Shown: positions 44,871 to 55,601 of the stretch, piece by piece
How positions within the stretch are numbered: position 1 is the stretch's first letter
Layout: each line of letters starts with the position of its first letter
NCBI GenBank assembly: GCA_963556695.1
Contig: CAUWAG010000016.1
Span: 1 to 64,000 of the forward strand
Direction of reading: 5' to 3'
Source of the DNA: Anthostomella pinea
Lineage: Eukaryota > Ascomycota > Sordariomycetes > Xylariales > Xylariaceae
DNA length: 64,000 nt
Notes under the pieces: model-generated
Databases searched by the model: none
What the model was told of the DNA's origin: nothing
Seen by the model: the letters and a program-made list of their open reading frames with translations, nothing else
Position numbers and translations under genes: made by a program

Positions 44871-46610
44871 ATGAATCGTCTGCGTCCTTCCCCCAGGCTG
44901 TTTCGCCCATTCACCCTGGAACACAGACCCTCATCAATCGTCCGTCCCCATCGCTACCTCGCTTCAGTCACTCTGGCCGCCACCATGTCGACCAAGCAGA
45001 CCAAGCAGACCCACGAGCAGTTCAAGCACACCTCGGGTGCCACCGACCCTGTGTGGCTGCTCCACAACAAGTACGATGCCAGGCCCGAATTCCAACCGCT
45101 GAATGAGGACATCGAGACCGACGTGTGCGTCATCGGTGCAGGTATCGCAGGTATCCAAATCGCCTACGAACTGGTCCTGCGCGGAAAGGAAGTCGTGCTC
45201 ATCGAAGCCCGTGACGTACTCGCTGGCGAGACTGGCCGAACCACCGGCCACCTGTCAAATGCGCTTGACGATCAGTACACCGAGATCAAGAAGAAGCATG
45301 GTACCAGCGGTGCGCAGATCGCAGCTGACAGCCATACTTGGGCTCTAAAGCACGTGGGCCAAGTCACCGAGAAGCTAGGCATCGAATGCGAGTATCGCAC
45401 CCTGCCCGGATATGAGATTTCCCAGTACGAGGTATGCCATGATGACTACGAGCAGGATATCAGCCAGATCAAGGAGGAGGCCCAGCTGGCCAAGCAGCTT
45501 GGAATCAACGCAGAGTATCGGGACGACCTGACCGTCAAGGGCTGGGATGGCAAGCCGAACCAGCGAGGAGGTGCTGTCTTCCACGATCAGGCTACCTTTC
45601 ACCCGACAGATTACCTCGTCGGCGTCTTGAACTGGCTCAAATCACAGCCCAACTTCCGCTGCTTCACATACACGCGAGCTATGTCTGTCGAGGAGAAGGG
45701 TATCGAGGTCCTGGGTCTGGGCCACAAATACTGCAGGATCGAGACCGAATCGGGCAAGACAATTCAGTGCGAGCACGCCGTCGAGGCGACAAATGTCCCT
45801 CTGCAGAAGCTCAGCGTCATCGCTCAGATGGAGTACAATCGCACCTACGCCATCGCCATCCGTGTTCCGAAGGGTTCAGTCGAGGACTGCCTGCTCTACG
45901 ACTCCGCAGAAGAGTACAAGTACGTTCGCTTGACTCATTGCGATGACTCACACGACTACCTGGTAGTAGGAGGTTGCGACCATGAAGTTGGCCAGGAAGA
46001 TACCTCAGGCCGGTTTCAAGAGCTGGAGGATTGGACGCGTGCACGCTTCACACAGGCCTCATCAGTCGATTACAAGTGGAGTGGCCAGATCTTCGAGCCT
46101 GTCGACTACATGGCATACATCGGCAAGAACCAAGGGTGCAAGCGCATCTACATCGTCACGGGCGATTCGGGCAACGGACTTACGCACGGCGTTATCGCTG
46201 GACGGCTGATCGCAGACGAAATTGAAGGCAAAGAGAACGAATGGGCTACTCTGTATTCGCCGAAGCGGCTGGGTTCTATGATCAAATCTTTGCCTGAGAC
46301 GCTGGCACACGACCTGCAGATTAACGCACAGTACAAACGCCTCGCCCAATCAGACATTCAGGATATCGAGGACCTCGTCCCCGGCTCGGGCGGCGTGCTG
46401 AACCCGACCCTCAAGAAGCCTACTGCCGTCTACAAGGACGAGAATGGGAACGTGACTAAGCTCAGTGCGCTGTGCCCTCACATGAAGGGAGTTGTATGCT
46501 GGAACAAGACGGAGAAATCATGGGATTGCCCCGTCCACGGCAGCAGATTCTCTGCTACGGGTTTGTGTGTGCAGGGTCCCGCGAAGGGCAATCTGGGACC
46601 GGTTGAATGA
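44871..46610 (+). CDS. FAD-dependent oxidoreductase with C-terminal Rieske domain
   Basis: Single exon; 579 residues from Met 44871, or 541 from Met 44985, which has an ideal 'GCCACCATG' context. The DAO-type FAD-binding fold begins with 'DVCVIGAGIAGIQIAYEL' (GxGxxG near residue 90), then 'GRTTGHLSNALDDQY'; the last FAD contact is near 'TGDSGNGLTHGVIAG'. The C-terminal Rieske [2Fe-2S] motif is complete: C-x-H in 'LCPHMKG' and C-x2-H in 'WDCPVHGSRFS'. Such fusions are found in bacteria and fungi; the substrate is unknown. The first 38 residues are rich in Arg, Ser and Pro without acidic clusters, like a mitochondrial presequence. The two starts could give mitochondrial and cytosolic forms. Confidence 0.9.
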   Translation: MNRLRPSPRLFRPFTLEHRPSSIVRPHRYLASVTLAATMSTKQTKQTHEQFKHTSGATDPVWLLHNKYDARPEFQPLNEDIETDVCVIGAGIAGIQIAYELVLRGKEVVLIEARDVLAGETGRTTGHLSNALDDQYTEIKKKHGTSGAQIAADSHTWALKHVGQVTEKLGIECEYRTLPGYEISQYEVCHDDYEQDISQIKEEAQLAKQLGINAEYRDDLTVKGWDGKPNQRGGAVFHDQATFHPTDYLVGVLNWLKSQPNFRCFTYTRAMSVEEKGIEVLGLGHKYCRIETESGKTIQCEHAVEATNVPLQKLSVIAQMEYNRTYAIAIRVPKGSVEDCLLYDSAEEYKYVRLTHCDDSHDYLVVGGCDHEVGQEDTSGRFQELEDWTRARFTQASSVDYKWSGQIFEPVDYMAYIGKNQGCKRIYIVTGDSGNGLTHGVIAGRLIADEIEGKENEWATLYSPKRLGSMIKSLPETLAHDLQINAQYKRLAQSDIQDIEDLVPGSGGVLNPTLKKPTAVYKDENGNVTKLSALCPHMKGVVCWNKTEKSWDCPVHGSRFSATGLCVQGPAKGNLGPVE

Positions 46611-48430
46611 TCGTTCAGGGATGTACGGTGGAGCAAGCACCCTCACGGCTGTTATTCCGCTCGCCTGCTCTAGGAGTAATCGTTTAGTTCTGGTGATAGT
46701 GTAGTTTACTACTCCAACCCCTTGACCAACCTTGCCTGTATACTGTATGCGATCAACTTACCCACGTCTCATAGAGTGAGATAGGAAACGTCTTGATCTT
46801 CCATCTGATGTGAGTGATCATGACTCGTAACTGCGAACCAGCGATGCATCGTTGTCTCTCATGGCGAAGAAAAGCCAGATTTAAGTACCGGGGCTTACCT
46901 CTGTTTTGGTAAGGCCTTGTCAACATGAATGCTGGCCGCGAAAAAGACCTGGGCGGTTCGACATGCAATTTCGATGCTGTTATACAACTGCCGGTCGCGG
47001 CTTTGTTCTGTAACCGCAGCCGTCTATATTCGGTAGGCACGGGACCTACAGGCTTTCTTGCAACTGAAGCTGGGAGCCGAGATAAAGGCTGGGTTATCCA
47101 ATTCAATAACCGGGTAACCTAAGTGCAGTCGGACGTGGCTGCTAGCAACACGGCGCTGGCTTCGATGGAGCATTATCAGGAGTCTCGATGAGATTTGGTC
47201 GGCGCCAATGGCTAGGATGGTCTCTATTAACCATGCCAGACCCGAGCCTTCACATCGAATTATCTGAAGGTTGGCTCCCAGGTAAATGACTTGTCTTAGA
47301 AACCGGGTTCGTTGACTGCCGCCATGAGACTGTCTTGGCCGTCGCTGGGAAATCGTTGCCGGGTGAGTTTTGCCGCAAGACATGAATTCTGGCACTATCA
47401 CATGAAGCTTCCCACCAGAATGGGTGTCTGCTATTCTCAGAGACGTAATCGAGGTCGCTTGGCGGCTTGGTCTTCGATACGACGGGGTTGATTTCTAGTG
47501 TGTTTATTAGAATTCATGACGAAGACGGGCCTCGGCAACTGGCATCGGCGCATCGCCACGGAGCACAATTGGCTAGTAACCATGAGAATGTAAGATTCGG
47601 AGGCTTTTCAAGCCATATATACACCACGCTGAAGGAATTACGTTGGCCACCTTCGTCCCGTTTGTGGCGAAGGGATGGATGCGACCTTGGGCGGAGCGGT
47701 GCCCTCGAGGCATGTTTGCAGAATCTTCCTATGGTAGAAAAGGGTGATCTACTGGACAAGTCACCAGCAGAGAGCACATGCCTTTGGCAGGTGTACGGCC
47801 AAAGGAATAGAGCAGCCGCGGGAATGTACTGATAGTCTGGTTCAGAAGAGGTTATCTAGGCAGAACATGCGCTTTACCATAATGCAATTGTGGATGAAAA
47901 GTACAGCTACGTGGCGAGCACTGTTTCCGTCAGCAGACACATAGGCACCCTTCAATAAACTAAGCTGGTGGTCTTATGACGCGAAGGACGCCGCACGTGG
48001 GTTGAGGGCTAGGAGGCGCTCACCCGTGATAGCAGGACGACTGCTGATCTTGGGGCTACAAACAGGAACAAAATATCAATGTATTCGGCATACCTTTGTG
48101 TAGTGGTAATAGCACGTTGCCGCAAGTATAGGAGTTCCTCTCGGCTGCTTCTAGTCCTTATGTTACTTAGATATTCCCCGTTCTACATTCGTTTATGTGG
48201 TCATGGATCACCCTTTGCAGTACGTCAGGTTCGGTTAACGAAATCTAGCCATAGAAAATGTCTAGACTCTATGTAGGCAATTCTAACCCCGGCATTAACC
48301 ATCTCAATAACCATGTTCGTCTCCTGGCTCTTGATCTCATCTATCAAAGTTCTCTCTCCACTTCCAGACTGTTCCTGTGCCTGCTCCCGGCATGATGTAT
48401 ATCTCCTATTGTTAACCATCAGTTTTCTTG
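46611..48430. other. Intergenic, no gene seen
   Basis: 3' flanks of two convergent genes. Frames up to 125 codons lack recognisable features. Confidence 0.5.
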
Positions 48431-49609
48431 CTACGTTTGTGGCATTTGGTCCCACCATTCCCGAATTGCTTTGGTTTCCTCGATTCTAATATCTTCATGC
48501 TGACTTCGGCCCCTGCAATCATCACACCTCATAGTAAACTCAGTCGGGTTTGATTTAGGCGCAAATTTGCTGTCTGGGAGGAAGCGTCCGCAGGTCTTTG
48601 CTCTCAACCCATAAATTCGGAATCCGGGTTATGAACTGTTTATGTCTTTGTGGCACGATTTATATGTCTGCCAAAAGTCATGTACCTTTCCCACTCTTCC
48701 CAATTAGAATTGGTCGTTGTACTTGACCTGCTGACAGTTCGGGCACCATAACTCGTACTGAACTCTGGATAGTACTGGGTAGTATGTGCCGGGCACGAAG
48801 GATTCGATAGAGCTCGGGGGCGCAGCGTTAGCCGAAGAGGCAGCTAGAACCACACTTGACGGGTCCTCTCCAGGCGCTCTAGGGACTCGCTCCTCCGACT
48901 GTCCCGGCTCGCCTGCAGCTTGTCTGGTAAGTTCATGATGAGCTGTCGAGGACTCGGCCGCATTGCTGGGAGGGTCTCCGATATTGTAAATGCTACCAGC
49001 CTGGTTGAGTCCCGTATCGAAAGTATTCTGGCCGCTATGCAGGCTCAAAATTCTGGGGTCGATGGTCGCTTGGCCGTCATATTGACCACCGGTTGCCTGT
49101 TCTTTCTCGTAAACGTGGGCTGGGCCTTCGCCCTGTCCGTGTTCCGAGGCTCGCGTCCCCTGTTGTGCACCCTGGAGGTCATTTGGCTGGCCGCCGTAGC
49201 CAGCTTCGGCGGCCTCTGCGGCGAAGAATTGGCCTGCATCTTCTTCTTCCTCGTCTTCCTCTGATCCATATTCTCCAGCTAAAGATCCAACGGTCGAAGC
49301 TTCGGCGGACTCATTGTCGTGGATTTGGCCTGCACCTTCCCCCCAAAGCGCACTGGTATCGTCCAGGGGTGTGTGGTCGAAGTCGTCCAATCCTGCCTTT
49401 GCGGCTTCTGCGATTTTGGCGTTGGTGCCATCGGGATCAAGCATGCTGGTGTCAAAAAGACTAGAGATGGACTCAAGCGGATCGCCAGCGCCATCAAGCA
49501 CGCTTCCGCGATATGGTTGCTGTCGTGGTGATTGGTCTTGCCGGAAGGTGGAGCTGGAGCTGGTAGATGATGCTCTCGCACGTTTTTCCCTAGAAAGGTA
49601 GGAAGACAT
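48431..49609 (-). CDS. Acidic disordered protein with C-terminal zinc-ribbon-like motif
   Basis: Exons complement(48431..48595, 48728..49609), 348 residues. The Met at 49609 starts 'MSSYLSREKRARASSTSSSS'. Most of the protein is low-complexity and acidic, including an Asp/Glu run ('GSEEDEEEEDAGQFF'). Exon 1 ends in 'YELWCPNCQQ'. A 132-nt intron (GTCAAG...CAAAG) joins it in phase to 'TCGRFLPDSKF...MRCDDCRGR', giving a C-x2-C...C...C-x2-C arrangement. The unspliced frame stops at 48704 after 'KYNDQF'. The intron length is a multiple of three and is inferred from the Cys pattern. Unknown family; possibly nuclear. Confidence 0.5.
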
Positions 49610-50675
49610 AATCGGTAATCGTTTGCGGATCGGTAGCCTAGGTCGATAATCTAGGGTCGGTAATTCAGAGGTCGTCGACTGTGAGTGAGAACAGAAGTTG
49701 TATGTATCGATATGTGAACACAGCAAGCTATTTCTTATTGAGTGGTCGAGTTCGTAATTACTTGCAGCCAAGAGCATCCACCACACGGGCGGTGGCAGCG
49801 TGAGATACAGGCTGGTGGGCTGTCTCCCAGATGGGTTGGAGGAAACGCGGAGGGCGCGTGAGCCCATGGCGAAGAGTGCGGTCTCGTGCGATGGGAAGGA
49901 GGTCGTCAGGAGCGAGTTGATGGTCAGATACAGGATGGCAAGCACAAGCTGCGGAAGCGCGGGCATGAGCGCCATCGGGGGGCAGTAGATTGGTAGGTTG
50001 GAAGCAGGAACGATACACTGAGACTCAAGAAGTCTCCGTACACGACCCTTCCAGCAAGCAACGGTATATTCATAACATCGGAATTAGCACACCGGAATGA
50101 GCAGTTTGATCTTTATGGACCATGGTTGACGCTTATTCTAGGGCGCTTATTCCAGTATTTCTAATTATCTTACTGGTATCTGGAGTCTTGCCAACATGCG
50201 CGTACGGAGACTTATGAAGTACCAGGCGCATTTAATCGCAGTTATATCCAAGATCACAAGGCCTTCTACATGGCAATACACACATGGATTCGCCTCTTCC
50301 CGGGCAGTCACCCACGGTGATGACCAGGACAGACCCAAGAAATTCACTGGTCTCGCCTCCGGGATCATTGTGTTCACACTTTGAATGTCAACCTCAGTGA
50401 ATCAGTAGTACACATTAGATTCTTCGAGGCTTCCTTGGATTCCCACGGTGCAACGCATCTACCCAAAACTCGGCCCGTAACCCGGAGAGGCGACCACGCC
50501 CGTTTCTGCAATCACTCACTATCCTGGAAGCTATCCTCAGTAAAGTTTCCATGAAACATCAAAGCTGGATGGTCGAATCAGACGGCAAACAGCTGCAATT
50601 ACTGGGGGGGAGGGCTCGCATGTGATGTCGTTATGTGAGAGGACGAATCGGATATCGTACCAACCAAGTCCCTAC
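49610..50675. other. Intergenic with MITE copy 3
   Basis: Contains the repeat at 50020-50222. A hydrophobic open frame continues upstream of the acidic protein's start but has no supported role. Confidence 0.5.
50020..50222. mobile_element. MITE-like palindromic element, copy 3
   Basis: Terminal inverted repeats AAGTCTCCGTAC (50029-50040) and GTACGGAGACTT (about 50204-50215). The core has GGAATTAGC, GGAATGAGC and, inverted, CGCTTATTC and GCGCTTATTCC. It aligns along most of its length with the copy at 4169-4379. Confidence 0.75.
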
Positions 50676-53600
50676 CTACTTCTTGCAGAGGACCTTGTGC
50701 AGCTTCCAGTCCGCGCGCTGACACGCAGGACTGCAATACTTGACATTGTGACATCCCCCATAAACCTTCAGCTCGCCGCCATCGTTGGCGCTCCCTTCTT
50801 TGCATACGTTACAAGATGCTCCAATACTTCCATCCGACGGCCGGAAGTTCTCGTCCACGAACGCTGCCCAGAATACAGGCGAAATAGCCGCTCGAACGGC
50901 GTATCTTGACGCCGAATTCCATCCAGCGACGTCGATGCCAATGAATTTTGGAGGTAGTTGTCCGTTCCCGCATGAGCACAGGAAGGGTCGCTCGTCTTCC
51001 TCCGTCAAGGGTATCTTCCCGGCCGCGGCGTACTCGCAGTCATCACGTTGCAACCAAGTACGACAGCGCTCGACCTACGCGGGCAGTACTCGCTTCCAGA
51101 GCCGCAGCTCTGCATCGTCAACCTTGATCTGGCAAAGCCCAGATGCAGCAATAGCCGTCAGGAAGTGCGTGACCTTGGGCATGAGATCGGTATGAAGGGG
51201 CAGTACTGCGCAGTCGAGCGCCACGACTCGGTTCGAAAGATCGATGAGCAGGTTGGAACAGAAAATGAGAATGTGCACGCCCCCGTTGTTCGGGTTCCAG
51301 ATGCCGAACATGTGATACTTCGGGCCCTGCAAGCCGGCGAAGTGGTTGAACAGCGAATGCAGCGACTCCTTGAAGTCGAGACGGAGACGCTCGCCGGGCG
51401 AACGAGGGGGACCTTCGTCTTCGCGCAGTGCGCGCTCTCGGGCAGAGTGCATCATGGATACGTGAGGATTGAGCCATTTCAGCTTGTCAGGTTGCTTGAT
51501 GTCGATGACAGGCGACTTCTGTAGGTTGATGTACGGCATGTTCCACGCCAGAGCTCCATGATCGGTATAGAGCATAGGGTACATAAACTAGTCACGGCGA
51601 GGCCAGTCAGAGGCGGTGGCCAGCTGCGCGACGAGCTCAATGTACAATGATCTCCGTGCGATCTTCAATCTCCAGTTGGAGGTAATCACTGGAGCCGGAA
51701 AACATACACTGAGAGGGTGTTCACCTCCAATTGCAGCTGATGCGTGACAAGGCGATATGCTTTCGACGTGCACCTGGCAGCCGCTTTGCAGTGCGGTCAA
51801 ATGTTCCTCACCTGTGATGTTCAGCCGAACTGTAAAGGAGGTTATTCGCCCTGAGCCATGATCAGCCGTTGCACATAGCGATGATCCACCCCCTGGGCCG
51901 ACGGCGGCAGGCGATGCCATGTCGTCAGCAGCAAATCCAGGAACGGACAAGACTCCGGTCTGATTAGGAGCGTATCGAGTGATGTATACATCGTTCGTGT
52001 TGCCAATATTTGTCTGGTAGATTGACAAGGTCGGCCCGAGTTTTGGCATGAATACACCAGTACTGGCTGGAGTACTGTGGATGCCAAACCCGACGTCCGC
52101 CAAACGTGGCTCCATGAGTAGAAATTCCGTGGGTACGTAGTACGAGACGATGAGGTCGGAGAGTCCTCTCCATGCTAGTGAATCCTCGACGATGTCGACT
52201 TCGAAAGAGTTGCTGTGTCGACGGCCACGGGTCGAGATGCTCCCAAATGTGTACTGACACGCTGGAAAGATGTTCTGCCACTGACCAGTCGTCGACGGGA
52301 ACGGAGCCTGTAAGACACAGTGTACACTTGGAGTACCTAGTTTGGTGGGCTTCATAGCTGTGATCACCGCCAACTTCGTCCTTGGGACTCTCAGCGTTAT
52401 GCACACCACGGTCGGCATATTCTTCCAGTCTCTCGAGTCCCCCAGCGTAGAAGTACCTTGCACTGTGTTTCTTGGGGTTTTCATCCATTCCGTCGAGTAG
52501 ACACCCAGCATGTGCATATAGACGCATAGTTCTTGGACGTAGTTCATGCCCATGGGCGCATTCGGTCGGTGTTTGACGTGAGACAGGAAAATAGTCATGG
52601 TCTTATCCCAGTCACAAATGACGCGCGACTGAACAAGCCGCAAGAATGCTGATAGACTAGAGCGGATGTAGAACACCAACGTCAAGTTTCGAATACTCAT
52701 CAAATTGATGTTGGCAAACTTGAGCGACCAGTCCTCGTCGATAAACATCTGCACGTAGATCTCATAGAGAATCTTTGACAGACCAACTTCGTCGAACGCG
52801 ACTGGCATCAGCTTGGGTATGTGCTTACCCATGGCGTCCAGACAAAATGGACGTTTCCAGCAGGTCCTGATGAACCTTTACCTGTTTATGGCTCCAGTCG
52901 CCGCGTCGAGAAGTTCCTCATCGCCATGGGATCAGGGCAAGACATTCGTCCAGTAGTCAACAGGAAACAAGCCGAGTAGAAGTGACACAGTCGGCGTGTG
53001 TCCGCAAAGAATATGGTCGAATGCCTTCTGTGGACTCTCGCTCCGCTTGTGGAGGATTTCAGTGTATACCGCGGACGAGGCACAGTTCCGCAACAGAGGC
53101 GAGACTGCGGTCAGAAGATTCAAGCCACCGACGTGGTCGCACAAGTTGGATCTATCGATGATGTCGAATGTAAGAGGAGCAGAACCAGACGTAAACTCTG
53201 GCCCGTTCAGCTTCAGTGTCTCCGCGCGGTATCGATCTCGGTACCAGTTTCCGGTGGATCCGCCGTTAACTCGTCTATGCAGCAGCGAGTGGGAAAATGC
53301 AAGGGCATTCCCCGAAAAGAATCGAATCGTGACCGACTTAAGGCGTTTGCTAAATGAGTCGACCCAATTGCTGAACTCGAGCTGGGCAGTCTCGACAGCT
53401 CTCTGCTGCGGTTTGGGAGAAACCGATTTGGTGAAGAGACGGGACTGAGCTTGAAGCGGAGCGTATGCCGCTGCCAGATGAAAGCCAAGCAAGGGATCGG
53501 TACCGTAGTGCAGCAGCGGCCCATCGTCTGTCACGAACATGGGATTTGGACGTCTCGCGCGAGCACGAGACTTGAGATCGACCTCAATACTGCCGTGTTG

Positions 53601-54344
53601 CCAGTAATGCTTGTGTAAGGCAGCGATGTCAAGCAGTGAATATACAGCAGCGGGTGCTGCTGATCGAGACCCCGTCAGGATGACTCAATCCTGCTTGAAC
53701 TCTCGCGTCTCCTCAAGATTGTCGTTGAAGTGAGCCTCGAAATGGGACTTCTCAGACCCTTCGCGGCTAGTTATGTAGAAGTGCCACATCGTTCTGACGT
53801 CTGCAAGAGTGGCCGAGTCGCAAAATTTGAGAACTGGTCCGTACTTGCTGTTGTGCCATGCTTCCATGGTATCCGATAGTGAATGGAGCTTCTGAGACTG
53901 CGAGCGCAAAAGCTCATGGCAGTTATCATCGAGGTGGAAGTGGTAGTAGAGACCCCACAGGATCTTCGTGCATTGAGGTCCAGAGTCATCGATGATAAGA
54001 GACAGCAGCAATATGTTGCGGGCTTCAAGATGGAGGGTCAGCTTCTGCCACAGGGCTCTCATTCTGGCAGAAATACTGACCTAGCACCGCCTTCTGAAAG
54101 TCGCAACACGTCAAGTCCAACTGGCGATGTACTGCGCGTGAGTCGCGAGCCCAGAATTGCGAGGTTGGAGCTTATCCGTACCATCGACATGGCTCGTAAA
54201 CAAGATGTTGCGCACGTCGCCACATCCCAGCAGGAGGATATCAGCTGGGCTTCCCGGTGGAAGCGACTGTGTCAGGCACACTGCTGGCGTGTTGCCCAGT
54301 GCGTAGAAGTATGACAAGATGTTGATGGTTTCTGGAGTCAGCAT
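50676..54344 (-). pseudogene. DUF4470-MYND zinc finger protein, decayed
   Basis: Exons complement(50676..54022, 54081..54131, 54182..54344). The N-terminal DUF4470 blocks are intact: 'FYALGNTPAVCLTQ', 'ADILLLGCGDVRNI', and across two good introns (50 and 58 nt) 'LDLTCCDFQKAVLARNILLL'. 'LLHYGTDPLLGFHLAAAY', 'VAFDEVGLSKILYEIY' and a final MYND finger ('CNVCKEG...CHNVKYCSPACQRADW') follow. In one register there are stops at 53685 (TGA), 52932 (TGA), 51588 (TAG) and 51075 (TAG). Two compensating frameshifts lie at about 52830-52890, where 'GNVHFVWTPWVSTY' is out of register. The family is fungal-specific with unknown biochemistry. Too many lesions for read-through to be likely. Confidence 0.8.
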
Positions 54345-55601
54345 CTTGCCGCTGTTCAGTGAGCGTCGGCTCTGTACGAGTCTGGTCGGTGCTCTCAGCT
54401 GTCGGGGTGCTGACGATCTGCCAATCTTTCATCTGCGAGAAGATTTTCTGTCACGGTGGTGGAAACTGGACAGCCTTTTGTAGATAATCGGACCATGGCG
54501 TTGCGTTTGCCTGGGGAGAACCTGAGCGGTGCTGACCTGCGTGGGCCTTGATACATGATTGAGGCAGCCCTAGCATCTGCATTCACCTGCGACCCTGCCG
54601 AAAGGAGTCAAATAAACCAGTCAGCCCGTTTGTTACCTGAAAGAAGTGGCTGCCTTCATGTTCCAGGTAGTGGTAGACGTACCTATCCAGCTGCCGATTG
54701 TGGCCCCATCATGCCAACGGGTAACCTGGGAAGCGTCCAACGCAAGGCAACCAGCAGCTGACATCACTTGGGTTGAAACCAGTGCGATTTTCTCAATACC
54801 AACCAATACTAGGTCAATCTCCCTCCTGCATCGCCTCCCTTTGACGATGCAAGCGTCAGAGGCCACAGCTCCTGGCCCGCAGCAAACCCTGCATCTAAGA
54901 GCTTTGATGTAGGAAGTGCAGTATTGACAGTCAGAGTTAAGGCAGAACCCTGTACCGCGACAACCTTCCAAGGCCACTGAGATCCGCTGACTGGAGCTGA
55001 GCCCGCTCAGCCTGCTCAGGGACGATGGGACGATGGGACGGACGACAAGAAGCAAGCATGGCCGAGGTGACATTCATGCGCGATGGCACCCCCACGATAC
55101 AAAGATCAGGTGATCAAAATCCAAACAGATCAAATAGAACCGTTGCGTTTCATTTCGTTTGCAGATGTTGATGATCCGAGTTGACGGCTCGTGGCACAGG
55201 GGACGTTGCAGATATGGTTCAATAAAGGTGGGGCGACTGTCAAGAGGCAATTGCCGGCTTACCCCTATTTCCTAACACCGCCGCGACTTCTACCACGCCA
55301 TCGTCTCATTGCAGATAGCCACCCCTAATAGAGCACTTCACCAAACACGACACAAATAAAGAGAAACCCGAATCTGATCATGGTATTCAACATACAAGTA
55401 CCAGAGAATTGTATCAACAAGAGCATCCGCAGTGGAGCGTTACCTCAACGCCTTCGTCTTGGGCGATATTCAGGGGGTGATGGGACTAGGAACATGTTTC
55501 CGAAAATCAGACCCAGAAGCCCAAGAGCACACACAGAACGCCGTCATGAGCCTTGGACCAATGCCATACCAACTCCAACAGGTAAGTATGTAAGTCGATC
55601 A
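54345..55601. other. Intergenic, no gene seen
   Basis: Between the decayed DUF4470-MYND gene and the kinesin 3' end. Nothing recognised. Confidence 0.5.

Noticed and set aside
53685..53687. Functional TGA read-through in the DUF4470 gene
   Set aside because: Three more stops and two frameshifts in the same gene make simple decay more likely.
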